Source of the DNA: Antiquaquibacter oligotrophicus
Lineage (GTDB): Bacteria > Actinomycetota > Actinomycetes > Actinomycetales > Microbacteriaceae
Assembly: GCF_020535405.1 (NCBI RefSeq)
Contig: NZ_CP085036.1
Span: 2,046,001 to 2,110,000 of the forward strand
Reading direction: 5' to 3'
Length of the DNA: 64,000 nucleotides
The position numbers and the translations under genes are program-made. Positions 33,107 to 40,584 of the stretch are shown in pieces. The notes under the pieces were generated by a model. The model did not search any database. It saw only the letters and a program-made list of their open reading frames with translations, and was not told the DNA's origin. Each line of letters starts with the position of its first letter. Position 1 is the first letter of the stretch.

Positions 33107-34554
33107 TGGCTCCGATCTCGATCGACTTCCTCGCGAACGCCAAGGGATTCCTTCGCGGCGCCGACGACGTCGAGGCCGGCCTCGAGAAGGTCGCCAGCAG
33201 CCTCGACGAGCTCGCAGCTGACGGCAAAGACAGCAACGACAAGATCGCCAAGTCGGGAGAGGCTGCGACCGAGAAGCTTGAGCGATCGTTCGGAGATCTC
33301 GCGCGCTCGGCTCGTCGAGATCTCGACAACATCCAGGACGACGGGCGCCGTAACTTTCGTCGATTCGGGGATGCGGGGAAGTCGGCGACCGAACGTGTCG
33401 AGCGCGGAATGGAGGAGCTGAAGGACGAAGCGAAGCAGTCCACACGAGAGACCGTCGCATCATTCCGTGACGTCGAGGACGTGCTCGACCTCATTCAAGA
33501 GATGGCCGCGAACCTATTTGTCGGGTTCGGCCCTGCCGGCTTCCTGGCGGGCGCCGCAGCTGCAGTCGGTATCGGTCTGGCAGGATCGGCGATCGAGACC
33601 GGCACGGAGCAGGCTGAGGCCTACAAGCAGCGCATCAGCGACCTCGCCGACCAATTCATCGAGACAGGCCAGGTCGGCGATGAGTGGCTCACATTCCTCG
33701 TTCAGAAACTCCGCGAGCTCGCGACCGAAACCGAACCGGGAAACAACCTCAAGCGACTGAGCGAGATCGCCGATCGCGGTGACTCATCTTTCCGCAGCCT
33801 CGCCCAGGCCTACGCTGGCAACGGACGCGAGCTCGACCGACTGATTCGCAAAGAGGAGGAGCTCAAGCGGCAGCTCGAGGATCAGTCGACCGCGATCGAT
33901 ACCTCCACGAACGCCGGCGCCCGCGAGTATGAACAGACGATCAAGCTGATCGCGGGTAAAGACGAGTACCTCGGCAAGCTCCGCGAAGCGAAGGTAGCCG
34001 TCGACTCCGCGGCCGAGGCTGAGGCGCTCTACGCTCAGTCAGGCGGCCCGGAGCTCGAGCGCAAGGCCGAGCTCGTCAAGCTAGTCAACGACGCTTACGA
34101 CGAGACCGCGAGCAGCGTCGACGACTACCGAAACGCCGAGACCGGCCTATTCGACGTGCAGGCCTACATCGACGCCATGAACGCGCGCACGACGGCTCTC
34201 CGGGACTATCAGAACAACCTCGCAACCTCCGGGCTCACCCCGGAGGCAAAGTCGTTCCTGAACAGCCAGGGTGCCGAAGCCGCGAGCAGCTTCCTCGCCG
34301 GCTATCTGTCGGCATCGCCGGAACAACGCGAGGAGTTGAACCGGATCTGGAGCGAGGCCGCCTCGGAGAACTCGGGAACGTACAACACGCAGCTGACGGG
34401 AGTGTTCCGTAACTCCGCGATCGTCGGCCCGAGCGTGACTCTCCGCGAGCCGGACGCCGGCGCCGTCACCTCGAGCATTCAGCGGCAGTTCGACAACCGC
34501 TCAGTAACTCTCCGCGTGCAGACCGTGGACCAATACGGACGGGTGATCCCCTAA
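33106..34554 (+). CDS. Tape measure protein (short)
   Basis: 482 residues. Helical, rich in Glu/Lys/Arg/Ala (coiled-coil-like 20-150), with one hydrophobic segment (FVGFGPAGFLAGAAAAVGIGLAG, about 140-163) as in tape measure proteins. C-terminal RVQTVDQYGRVIP. At roughly 1.5 angstrom per residue the tail would be about 70 nm, short for a siphophage. Overlaps its neighbours at both ends. Confidence 0.8.
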   Translation: MAPISIDFLANAKGFLRGADDVEAGLEKVASSLDELAADGKDSNDKIAKSGEAATEKLERSFGDLARSARRDLDNIQDDGRRNFRRFGDAGKSATERVERGMEELKDEAKQSTRETVASFRDVEDVLDLIQEMAANLFVGFGPAGFLAGAAAAVGIGLAGSAIETGTEQAEAYKQRISDLADQFIETGQVGDEWLTFLVQKLRELATETEPGNNLKRLSEIADRGDSSFRSLAQAYAGNGRELDRLIRKEEELKRQLEDQSTAIDTSTNAGAREYEQTIKLIAGKDEYLGKLREAKVAVDSAAEAEALYAQSGGPELERKAELVKLVNDAYDETASSVDDYRNAETGLFDVQAYIDAMNARTTALRDYQNNLATSGLTPEAKSFLNSQGAEAASSFLAGYLSASPEQREELNRIWSEAASENSGTYNTQLTGVFRNSAIVGPSVTLREPDAGAVTSSIQRQFDNRSVTLRVQTVDQYGRVIP

Positions 34555-34913
34555 TGCCAACAATCACCGCGGTCAGCGGCACCACCACTCCGACACTCAT
34601 CCTCGCGAGCTCGATCGTCGGCAGTCAGGAAGCGCGCACTATCGAGCACGAACTGCTCGACGGACCCTCTGCCTACACTCTCCTGCCGGCAGGCCCACGA
34701 AAGTTCGCGCTCGAGCTGCTCTACCCCTCCGAGGCTGACGCGGAAGCGGCGCGCACGATGCACACCCTCCCGCAGTCGTTCACGATCTCCTACCCAGAAC
34801 GACTGATGCTCCACGGCCTGCAGTACGTGCGATTCGGAGAGATGAAGATCGCTCTTGACCCCGACACGCGACGCCGATTTGTTCTCACCCTGAACATCAG
34901 CGAGGTGAGCTGA
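34554..34913 (+). CDS. Distal tail-like protein
   Basis: 119 residues, beta-rich: TPTLILASSIVGSQEARTIEH, FALELLYPSEADAEAARTMH, SFTISYPERLMLHGLQYVRFG, RRRFVLTLNISEVS. Position after the tape measure and before the large minor tail protein fits a small Dit-type hub protein. Overlapping start and stop with neighbours. Confidence 0.6.
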   Translation: MPTITAVSGTTTPTLILASSIVGSQEARTIEHELLDGPSAYTLLPAGPRKFALELLYPSEADAEAARTMHTLPQSFTISYPERLMLHGLQYVRFGEMKIALDPDTRRRFVLTLNISEVS

Positions 34914-36652
34914 TGGGCGCCGTGCTCGAGGAAGCTACCGCTGTCGTAACGACTGACGCCGGCGCAGCGCTGCACACGCTCAAGCTGCGCTCATGGAACG
35001 TCACCCTCGACGAGTCACGAACGCCCTACGTGAACGCAACGATCGAGGCTGTACTGCCGGCATCGCTCGACACGGACGACATCACCCCGTACGCCGATCA
35101 GCGCGTGCGGCTCACCATCACACGCACACCCATCGACGGGGCGCCCGCCTCACGTTCGTTCAACCTTCTCGTTCACGAAGTCATGTCGAACCGTGCAGCC
35201 GCGACCCTCACAATCATTGCCGTCTCCGATGAAGCGAAGTGGCTCGACGTCGCCCGCCAGGACGACGCCTATGACCTTCGAATCGCGGGCGGCGCCCTCA
35301 ACGGCCTCGACGCGAAGACGCTAATCGAGACCTACCTTGCCGACCCTCCCTCCGGAACGCCGCTAGGCCTCGCGCCAGGTTTCACACACGACACCGCAGA
35401 TCTCTACAACGAGCTGCCGCCGACGTTCTTCCAGTGGCGCAACACGATGCTCAACTCGTCCTTCGAGACAAACACCACGGGCTGCATCGCTTCGAACGCA
35501 TCGTTCGTCCGCGACAACTCGTGGGCACGTTCCGGAACGTGGTCACTGCGAGTGGCAGCTGCAAGTGCCTCCTCCTACGTCGAGCTGGGCGGGGGTAGCG
35601 GGGGCATGCGATCAGGCTTCACGGCGGGTTCGACCTTCCTCGTGCGCGCATCGGTGCGCGTCCGTACCTCCCTCGGCACCCCGAACTCGACCGCGCGATG
35701 CATACAAGTCATCGCCAGAGACGCAGCCGGCAACTATTCGGCGATCGCCACGAGCGACCAAGCGACCAACGTCGTAGGGGCAGTGACCGACCTCGAACTC
35801 GAGGTGAAGATCCCGCCGGGTGTAACCGAAGCATGGGTACGACTTGTGCACGGCCACTCGTCCGGAGATCTCCAATGGGATGCACTGCTCGTCACCAACA
35901 TCGACAGCAACATCTCGACCACCGAGACGGGCCTCCCCGACTACATCTGGTACTTCGACGGCGCAAACGTCATCCGGAAATACCGTCTCAGTGCTGCCTG
36001 GCCTCCGTACCTCAACGTCGAGACGACTACGCACCCAAACCAAGAGCCGGAGTGGAGCGGACCGACCCCATACGCCTCGATCAGTCTGCTCGTGCCCGAG
36101 CCCTACGTGCAGGCCGCACAATCGGTGGCCGGTGAGCTCTACTGGGAACCGATCGCCCGCATCATGGAGGCCGCCCGGCTCCGGCTGTTCTGCGACGAGC
36201 AGCGCCGCTGGAGGTTGCGCGCGATCGGCGCGATCTCGCCTACCTCGCACGAGCTCACGGCCCAACACGACATCACCAATCTCACGGTGACCGCTTCACG
36301 GCAGCGATCGGTCGAGGAACGCCCCCTGTTCGCGGATCACATCGTCTTGACCGTCACGGACGCCATCGGCACCCTGACGGTTCAACAGTCCATCGGCACG
36401 CCCACGTGCACCTGGTTCGTAGAGCGCACGGTCGACTACTGGGCACCCACGGAGGCCTTCGAGGCCCTCGCACTCGGGATGCTCGAGAACGTCTACTACC
36501 GCCGGCACCTCGTGGAAACGACATGCCTAACCGATCTCGCCGTGAATCCCGGCGACCAGGTGCTCGTCGACGGCATCGACCAGGTCGCTGCCGTTGTGAC
36601 GTTCCAATCCGGCGGAACCATGACCCTGACAAGCCGAGCAGTGGAGGCCTAA
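34913..36652 (+). CDS. Minor tail protein / tail hub with inserted carbohydrate-binding-like module
   Basis: 579 residues. Residues 1-150 (LKLRSWNVTLDESRTPYVNA, VRLTITRTPIDGAPASRSFN) and 390-579 (LFCDEQRRWRLRAIGAI, LAVNPGDQVLVDGIDQVAAVV) look like a split tail-hub (Tal/gp44-like) protein. Between them, about 180-340, an inserted beta-sandwich starts TMLNSSFETNTTGCIAS and includes SWARSGTWSLRVAA, the pattern of CBM4/9-type carbohydrate-binding modules. It probably contacts cell-wall glycans. Confidence 0.72.
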   Translation: MGAVLEEATAVVTTDAGAALHTLKLRSWNVTLDESRTPYVNATIEAVLPASLDTDDITPYADQRVRLTITRTPIDGAPASRSFNLLVHEVMSNRAAATLTIIAVSDEAKWLDVARQDDAYDLRIAGGALNGLDAKTLIETYLADPPSGTPLGLAPGFTHDTADLYNELPPTFFQWRNTMLNSSFETNTTGCIASNASFVRDNSWARSGTWSLRVAAASASSYVELGGGSGGMRSGFTAGSTFLVRASVRVRTSLGTPNSTARCIQVIARDAAGNYSAIATSDQATNVVGAVTDLELEVKIPPGVTEAWVRLVHGHSSGDLQWDALLVTNIDSNISTTETGLPDYIWYFDGANVIRKYRLSAAWPPYLNVETTTHPNQEPEWSGPTPYASISLLVPEPYVQAAQSVAGELYWEPIARIMEAARLRLFCDEQRRWRLRAIGAISPTSHELTAQHDITNLTVTASRQRSVEERPLFADHIVLTVTDAIGTLTVQQSIGTPTCTWFVERTVDYWAPTEAFEALALGMLENVYYRRHLVETTCLTDLAVNPGDQVLVDGIDQVAAVVTFQSGGTMTLTSRAVEA

Positions 36653-37008
36653 TGAGCTCACGACCCTGGTACATCCGAGAAGGCGACGACAACACCCTCT
36701 ATGACGGGCGCCTTCGTTTCATGCTGCGAGAGGGGGACGACGGTCCCCTCGAGCCCGAGAACCTCAGCGAGTGGGAGGACTGGAAATCCCAATGGCGGCC
36801 ATATCCCACAGCTGAAACCTTCGTCGAGCTCGAAGTCGACGAGACCGGCGCCGAAGATGGCTACCTCACGCTGCACGCCACCGCCGCCGACACAATCGCG
36901 ATGGGCGGCCGAGACGGCGTCTTCGACATCCAAGCCACGAAAGACGGCAAAATCCGCACCTTCTACAGCGAGCAGACCGTCCTCGAGCGGGAGGTGACCC
37001 GTGGCTGA
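36652..37008 (+). CDS. Baseplate/fibre-associated protein
   Basis: 118 residues, acidic. YDGRLRFMLREGDDGPLEPENLSEWEDW and DGYLTLHATAADTIAMGGRDGVFDIQ resemble the N-terminal domain of phage baseplate upper proteins (BppU-like). Its end overlaps the fibre gene start by eight bases. Confidence 0.55.
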   Translation: MSSRPWYIREGDDNTLYDGRLRFMLREGDDGPLEPENLSEWEDWKSQWRPYPTAETFVELEVDETGAEDGYLTLHATAADTIAMGGRDGVFDIQATKDGKIRTFYSEQTVLEREVTRG

Positions 37009-37672
37009 CCCCGTCATCATCGTTGAGACGGTGCGCGATCGCGTCGTCGTCATCGAGCGCGCTATCGGCCGACAGGGCGAGCATGGCCTGCCCGGTGACC
37101 TCGGCCCGCAAGGCCCCGAAGGGCCGGCCGGCCCTCGAGGGAACAAAGGTGACAAGGGCGACCCCGGCGCGCCGCTCCTGGCGATCGCCAACGTGCCGGC
37201 GTCGTTCACCAGCAGCAACGCCGAGCAGACCCTCGCCGAGTTCGACCTCGGAACAGACGCTGAGCTCGGCGACGTCCTCCGCATCGTGACCGGTTGCCGA
37301 GTTCAAAACAGCTCCGGCAGCGCTGCCTCATGGACGTTCCGCTGGTACATCAACGACGTGCTCGTGATGACACACGGCCCGATCTCCTATGCCGCCGGGG
37401 CTGTGTACGCGCTTCAGCTCGAGCTGATCGCGAGCCTCGTCGCTGACGACTACATCGCGAGCTCGTGCACCGTCGACGGCACAGCCTCGGCCACGTCCGG
37501 CACGACAGCAGCCCTCAACACCACGAACTCGCGCGTCGGGTTCGGGATCGCGACAGCCCTCGCGGCGATCTCCGCCGGCGTGCGTGTCAAGGTCACGTGT
37601 CAACGCAACTCGGCATCGTCAGCGGCCTACACGCACCATCACGTTACGTTCGTCGAGGGAATGCGCGCATGA
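37001..37672 (+). CDS. Tail fibre-like protein with a collagen-like stretch
   Basis: 223 residues, GTG start. Residues about 26-58 are Gly-X-Y repeats (GEHGLPGDLGPQGPEGPAGP and onward to GDPGAP), predicted to form a short triple helix. The C-terminal 160 residues are beta-rich with an AAYTHHHVTFVEGMRA end. Likely trimeric receptor-binding fibre. Confidence 0.78.
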   Translation: MADPVIIVETVRDRVVVIERAIGRQGEHGLPGDLGPQGPEGPAGPRGNKGDKGDPGAPLLAIANVPASFTSSNAEQTLAEFDLGTDAELGDVLRIVTGCRVQNSSGSAASWTFRWYINDVLVMTHGPISYAAGAVYALQLELIASLVADDYIASSCTVDGTASATSGTTAALNTTNSRVGFGIATALAAISAGVRVKVTCQRNSASSAAYTHHHVTFVEGMRA

Positions 37673-38436
37673 GCTACTGGGGATACCCGAACGGCGAGAT
37701 CCCCGCCGAAGCGATGTACGCCTTTGAGAGCCGCGGTGGATGGTTCTACCTCCGCGAGGACGCTGCCTACTGGTGGTGGCGGCTCCGCGCCGACTACGCG
37801 GCCACATGGGGCGTTCTGCTCGACGTCACAGACGCCTACAGGAACCTCGCCGAGCAGTGGTACTACTGGAACGCCTATCAGGCCGGATGGGGTAACGTCG
37901 CGGCCTACCCCGGCCGCTCCAACCACGGGTGGGCAATCGCCGTCGACATCTACACGCCGTCCTACGGCGGATCTGCCGGCACTCCCCAACATGACTGGCT
38001 CGTCGAGCACGCACCCAAATACGGGTGGACATGGCACACCGGCAAAGCCTCCGGTGAGTCGTGGCACTGGGAGTTCACTCAGACGCCCACGATGCCGGCG
38101 GATCTCGGCACCACCCCCGAACAAGCCCCACCACCCCCACCACCAACAGAGGAGCCAGACATGGCATTGCAAGACGGCGGCTACATCGTCGAACAGGACA
38201 AGAACGGCAAGTTCGTTCGGGGCGCGATCTTCGGCCCCGGCGTGCCCGGCGGCGTCATCGTCGCCTCGATCAGCGAGGGAGTCGAGCGACTGCAGGCGAT
38301 GGGCAACCTCGCCGGCGTACGCGCCTTCAACCTCGACGACGGCAAGGGACGCCGCGTGGGAGCTCCGCTCAAGTACGTAGCCGCGGCCGAGTTCGACGCC
38401 ACGGTGAAGCTCGCTGGGGAGATCTTCACCGAGTGA
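37669..38436 (+). CDS. Endolysin, M15-type D-Ala peptidase with C-terminal binding region
   Basis: 255 residues. Zinc peptidase motif SNHGWAIAVD gives His86 and Asp93; ESWHWEF gives His133. That triad is the M15 (VanY/L-Ala-D-Glu or D-Ala peptidase) site. A Pro-rich linker (EQAPPPPPPTEEPD, 151-164) joins a C-terminal module of about 90 residues (DGGYIVEQDKNGKFVRGAIF) that probably binds the wall. Placed before two holin-type genes in a lysis cassette. Confidence 0.88.
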   Translation: MSYWGYPNGEIPAEAMYAFESRGGWFYLREDAAYWWWRLRADYAATWGVLLDVTDAYRNLAEQWYYWNAYQAGWGNVAAYPGRSNHGWAIAVDIYTPSYGGSAGTPQHDWLVEHAPKYGWTWHTGKASGESWHWEFTQTPTMPADLGTTPEQAPPPPPPTEEPDMALQDGGYIVEQDKNGKFVRGAIFGPGVPGGVIVASISEGVERLQAMGNLAGVRAFNLDDGKGRRVGAPLKYVAAAEFDATVKLAGEIFTE

Positions 38437-38777
38437 ACTGGGAAAACATCATCGTTCAGGCTGTAGCGTCCGCCGGGGTTATCTCGGCGGCGCTCCTGCC
38501 TGTCCTGGTGAGCACGCGCAGGAAGGCCTCCTCGGCCGCGAAGGACGCGTCCGCGGCTCGGTCGCAAGTTCAGAACTCGCACACCAAAAACTTCCGTGAC
38601 GACCACGACGACAAGCACACGGCCGTCATGAGCGCGATCGCGCGCGTCGAGTCAGATATCCGAGGAGTCCGTCGCGACGTCGGCCGCCTCGCTGACGCTG
38701 ATGTGCGCCACGAGCAGCGCATCCATGACCTCGAGCAAACCCAACCCCGCAACCCCACTGATCGGAGCGCACAATGA
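38433..38777 (+). CDS. DUF2746-type holin-like membrane protein
   Basis: 114 residues, GTG start overlapping the endolysin stop. One transmembrane segment (IIVQAVASAGVISAALLPVLV, 6-26) then a charged coiled-coil tail (KDASAARSQVQN ... DVGRLADADVRHEQRIHDLEQ). This is the layout of DUF2746 proteins found beside actinophage endolysins. Confidence 0.72.
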   Translation: MNWENIIVQAVASAGVISAALLPVLVSTRRKASSAAKDASAARSQVQNSHTKNFRDDHDDKHTAVMSAIARVESDIRGVRRDVGRLADADVRHEQRIHDLEQTQPRNPTDRSAQ

Positions 38778-38986
38778 GCCATGCAGCTCGACCCACCACC
38801 ACCCCGAACCGTCTGATCCCCTCCCCGAAGGTGCGCTCATGGCTTTACGGCATCGCGGCCGCGGCAGCACCAATACTCGTGATCCGAGGCCTCGTGAGCG
38901 CTGACGAAGCCGGTCTGTGGATCGCACTCGCTGGCGCCGCCCTCGGTATCACAGGGACGCTGGGCGCCGCGAACGTCCCTCGTTAG
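38774..38986 (+). CDS. Phage holin
   Basis: 70 residues with two hydrophobic helices (WLYGIAAAAAPILVIRGLV and LWIALAGAALGITGTLGAANV) and a short C-terminus. Size, topology and location after the endolysin fit a small holin. Its TAG overlaps the stop codon of the convergent lipoprotein gene. Confidence 0.75.
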   Translation: MSHAARPTTTPNRLIPSPKVRSWLYGIAAAAAPILVIRGLVSADEAGLWIALAGAALGITGTLGAANVPR

Positions 38987-39177
38987 TCGGGTTCGCCGCA
39001 GAGCTCGTGGACCTCGTCGATGTACGCCTGTACGTCGTCGGGGTCCATTTGCACGCCGGCCACACAATCCGCGTAGCTCGAGAGAGACGGCGTCGGGGTC
39101 GGCGTCGACGCCGGTGGGGTCGCTCCGCACCCGACGAGGAGGAGCACCAGGGCCACGGGGAGGAGTCTGGCTGTCAT
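38983..39177 (-). CDS. Small prophage lipoprotein
   Basis: 64 residues from the ATG at 39177. Signal peptide MTARLLPVALVLLLVGC ends in the lipobox LVGC; a Pro/Thr/Ser linker and a short acidic domain with two cysteines (YADCVAG, HELCGEP) follow. Expressed on the lysogeny strand with HTH and integrase genes, so it may be a lysogenic conversion or superinfection exclusion factor; that is inference. Confidence 0.65.
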   Translation of the reverse strand: MTARLLPVALVLLLVGCGATPPASTPTPTPSLSSYADCVAGVQMDPDDVQAYIDEVHELCGEPD

Positions 39178-39196
39178 GGCGCCAGGGTAGCGCCAC

Positions 39197-39457
39197 CTAG
39201 GCCGAGCGACGACTCCCGAAACGCTGCTGAGCGGCCTGACGGCTGATGCCGAGACTGTCGCCGATTGACGTCCACGACTTGCCCCGGCTCCGGTGCAAGT
39301 CCACCGCGTGCGCGATCGCCTCGTCGATCGTGTCGTGCATGGCGACGAGCTCGGCGAGCTCGAACTCGTCGCCATCATTGCCGACTCGGATTCCGCCGGC
39401 ACGGATGATGCGGCCCACGAAGCCTAGGAACTGCAGGGAATCGACCTCACGGGCCAC
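39197..39457 (-). CDS. Small HTH protein (sigma-region-4-like)
   Basis: 86 residues, GTG start. The C-terminal KSWTSIGDSLGISRQAAQQRFG is a helix-turn-helix of the sigma region 4 kind; the N-terminus is helical and acidic. Related small proteins occur in actinobacterial prophages and chromosomes. Lies between integrase and lipoprotein genes on the same strand. Confidence 0.65.
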   Translation of the reverse strand: MAREVDSLQFLGFVGRIIRAGGIRVGNDGDEFELAELVAMHDTIDEAIAHAVDLHRSRGKSWTSIGDSLGISRQAAQQRFGSRRSA

Positions 39458-39488
39458 GGTGAAACTCCTCGGGATTTTGGTGTCAACC

Positions 39489-40352
39489 TCACGTTGACAC
39501 TGTGATTCGTGACTTGTCGGGCAGCTGCAGCTGGGCGATTCCTGCCTGCAGCAGACCCCAGCTGACGCCCGTGTAAAGCTCCGTCGTGGCCACGCTCTTG
39601 TGACGGAGTAGCTCTTGGACGACGCGCATATGAACGCCGTTCTCGAGAAGGGTTGTCCCGTACCAGTGGCGCAGCTGATGCGGCGTGCCGACCACGCCAG
39701 CGCGGCGCATGGTGTCAGCTATGGCCCGGTAGACAGCGGCGCGGCTAACGTGCGGTCGATCGCTGCCCTGCAGCTCGTAGGACGCGAACCAGTAGCCGTC
39801 GACGGGGAAATGGACGGCAAGCTCGGTGATGGCCTCGTGAGCGGGGATCATCGCCGTCGCGCCGCCCTTGCCAGTCACGGTGATGATCCCGTTTCGGCGG
39901 TCGAGATCCTCGCCATGAAACTTCGCGATCTCATGCACCCGCAAGCCGGCCGCGGCCGCGAGGAGAATCATCATCCGAGTGCGTCGACGAGTTGCGCTCG
40001 CGAGGAGCAGCTCAAGGTTGCCGGTCGGGATCGGCCGGGGCTTGCCTCGAGTGCGTTTCGGGGTCGGCGTGAGGAGGCTGGGATCGTCGGCTCGCAACTG
40101 GACGCGCACGAGCCATTGGCAGTAGGCCCGGATCGTGGCGTGATAGGTCGCTTTGGTTGTCTGACCGCCATGTGCACCGACGAAGCGAATAATGTCGGCC
40201 GGGCTCAGCTCCAGCGGCGCGGCGCCGGCGTGCTCGAGTAGCCGGCGCACGATCGAGAGTCGTTCCGAGATCGTGCGCTCACTGAGCCCTTGTGCCTCCT
40301 GCCAGAGTCGCCAGTCCAACAAGATTCCATCGTGAGCATCAGTCATGCTCAC
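39489..40352 (-). CDS. int: Tyrosine integrase
   Basis: 287 residues from GTG 40352 (ATG 40346 is the alternative). Core-binding domain 1-95, catalytic domain 105-287 with Arg138 (GLRVHE), Lys162, His225-x-x-Arg228 (HQLRHWYG), His251 and nucleophile Tyr260 (TTELYTGV). XerC/D-like length. It starts about 150 bp inside attR and is transcribed away from it. Confidence 0.95.
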   Translation of the reverse strand: MSMTDAHDGILLDWRLWQEAQGLSERTISERLSIVRRLLEHAGAAPLELSPADIIRFVGAHGGQTTKATYHATIRAYCQWLVRVQLRADDPSLLTPTPKRTRGKPRPIPTGNLELLLASATRRRTRMMILLAAAAGLRVHEIAKFHGEDLDRRNGIITVTGKGGATAMIPAHEAITELAVHFPVDGYWFASYELQGSDRPHVSRAAVYRAIADTMRRAGVVGTPHQLRHWYGTTLLENGVHMRVVQELLRHKSVATTELYTGVSWGLLQAGIAQLQLPDKSRITVST

Positions 40353-40437
40353 CCACGTTACGATCGCGAACCCACCACGTGACGAGCCCTAATCCGAGTG
40401 ACACGACAACGCCAGCCACCATCGCAAGCTCCGTCAT
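40339..40437 (-). CDS. 32-residue membrane ORF between integrase and attR
   Basis: MTELAMVAGVVVSLGLGLVT then WWVRDRNVGEHD: one hydrophobic helix and a charged tail. Its stop overlaps the integrase start region. Its ATG overlaps (ATGA) the stop codon that the repressor frame would reach in the excised circle. Too short to recognise; the double overlap is the evidence that it is a gene. Confidence 0.5.
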   Translation of the reverse strand: MTELAMVAGVVVSLGLGLVTWWVRDRNVGEHD

Positions 40438-40499
40438 CGCGCGATCGCCACTCGTGCCAGCACGTACGCGATCGCGTAGACACCCCAAGGGTCAGACTT

Positions 40500-40539
40500 G
40501 TAATGAGAAGGTCAAGGGTTCGATTCCCTTGGGCGGCTC
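40500..40539 (+). repeat. attR core (40 bp)
   Basis: Copy of the tRNA-Thr 3' half with A...T in place of G...C at the outermost T-stem pair. Followed directly by the tRNA's likely original terminator, so its right side is host DNA. Confidence 0.93.
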
Positions 40540-40584
40540 AGACAAAAAATGGGTACCGCCATCGGCGGTACCCATTTTTGTCTG
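40539..40584. terminator. Bidirectional terminator, likely the original tRNA-Thr terminator
   Basis: About 20-bp stem CAGACAAAAA.TGGGTACCGCC with GGCGGTACCCATTTTTGTCTG, three-base loop ATC. The A and T runs make it work in either direction. Now displaced 16.6 kb from the tRNA by the prophage. Confidence 0.88.

Larger units (their letters stand above)
23889..40539. mobile_element. Integrated siphophage-type prophage, about 16.6 kb
   Basis: Bounded by 40-bp near-identical repeats (tRNA-Thr 3' half). Contains integrase, repressor, early genes, terminase, portal, protease-capsid, tail, endolysin and holin genes, all apparently intact. No DNA polymerase or tail assembly chaperone frameshift pair was seen. 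The size is close to the smallest tailed actinophages known, such as 15-18 kb Microbacterium and Arthrobacter phages. Confidence 0.93.

Noticed and set aside
32188-33120. Programmed frameshift for tail chaperones
   Set aside because: No slippery heptamer with a suitable overlapping frame was seen between the tail tube and tape measure genes.
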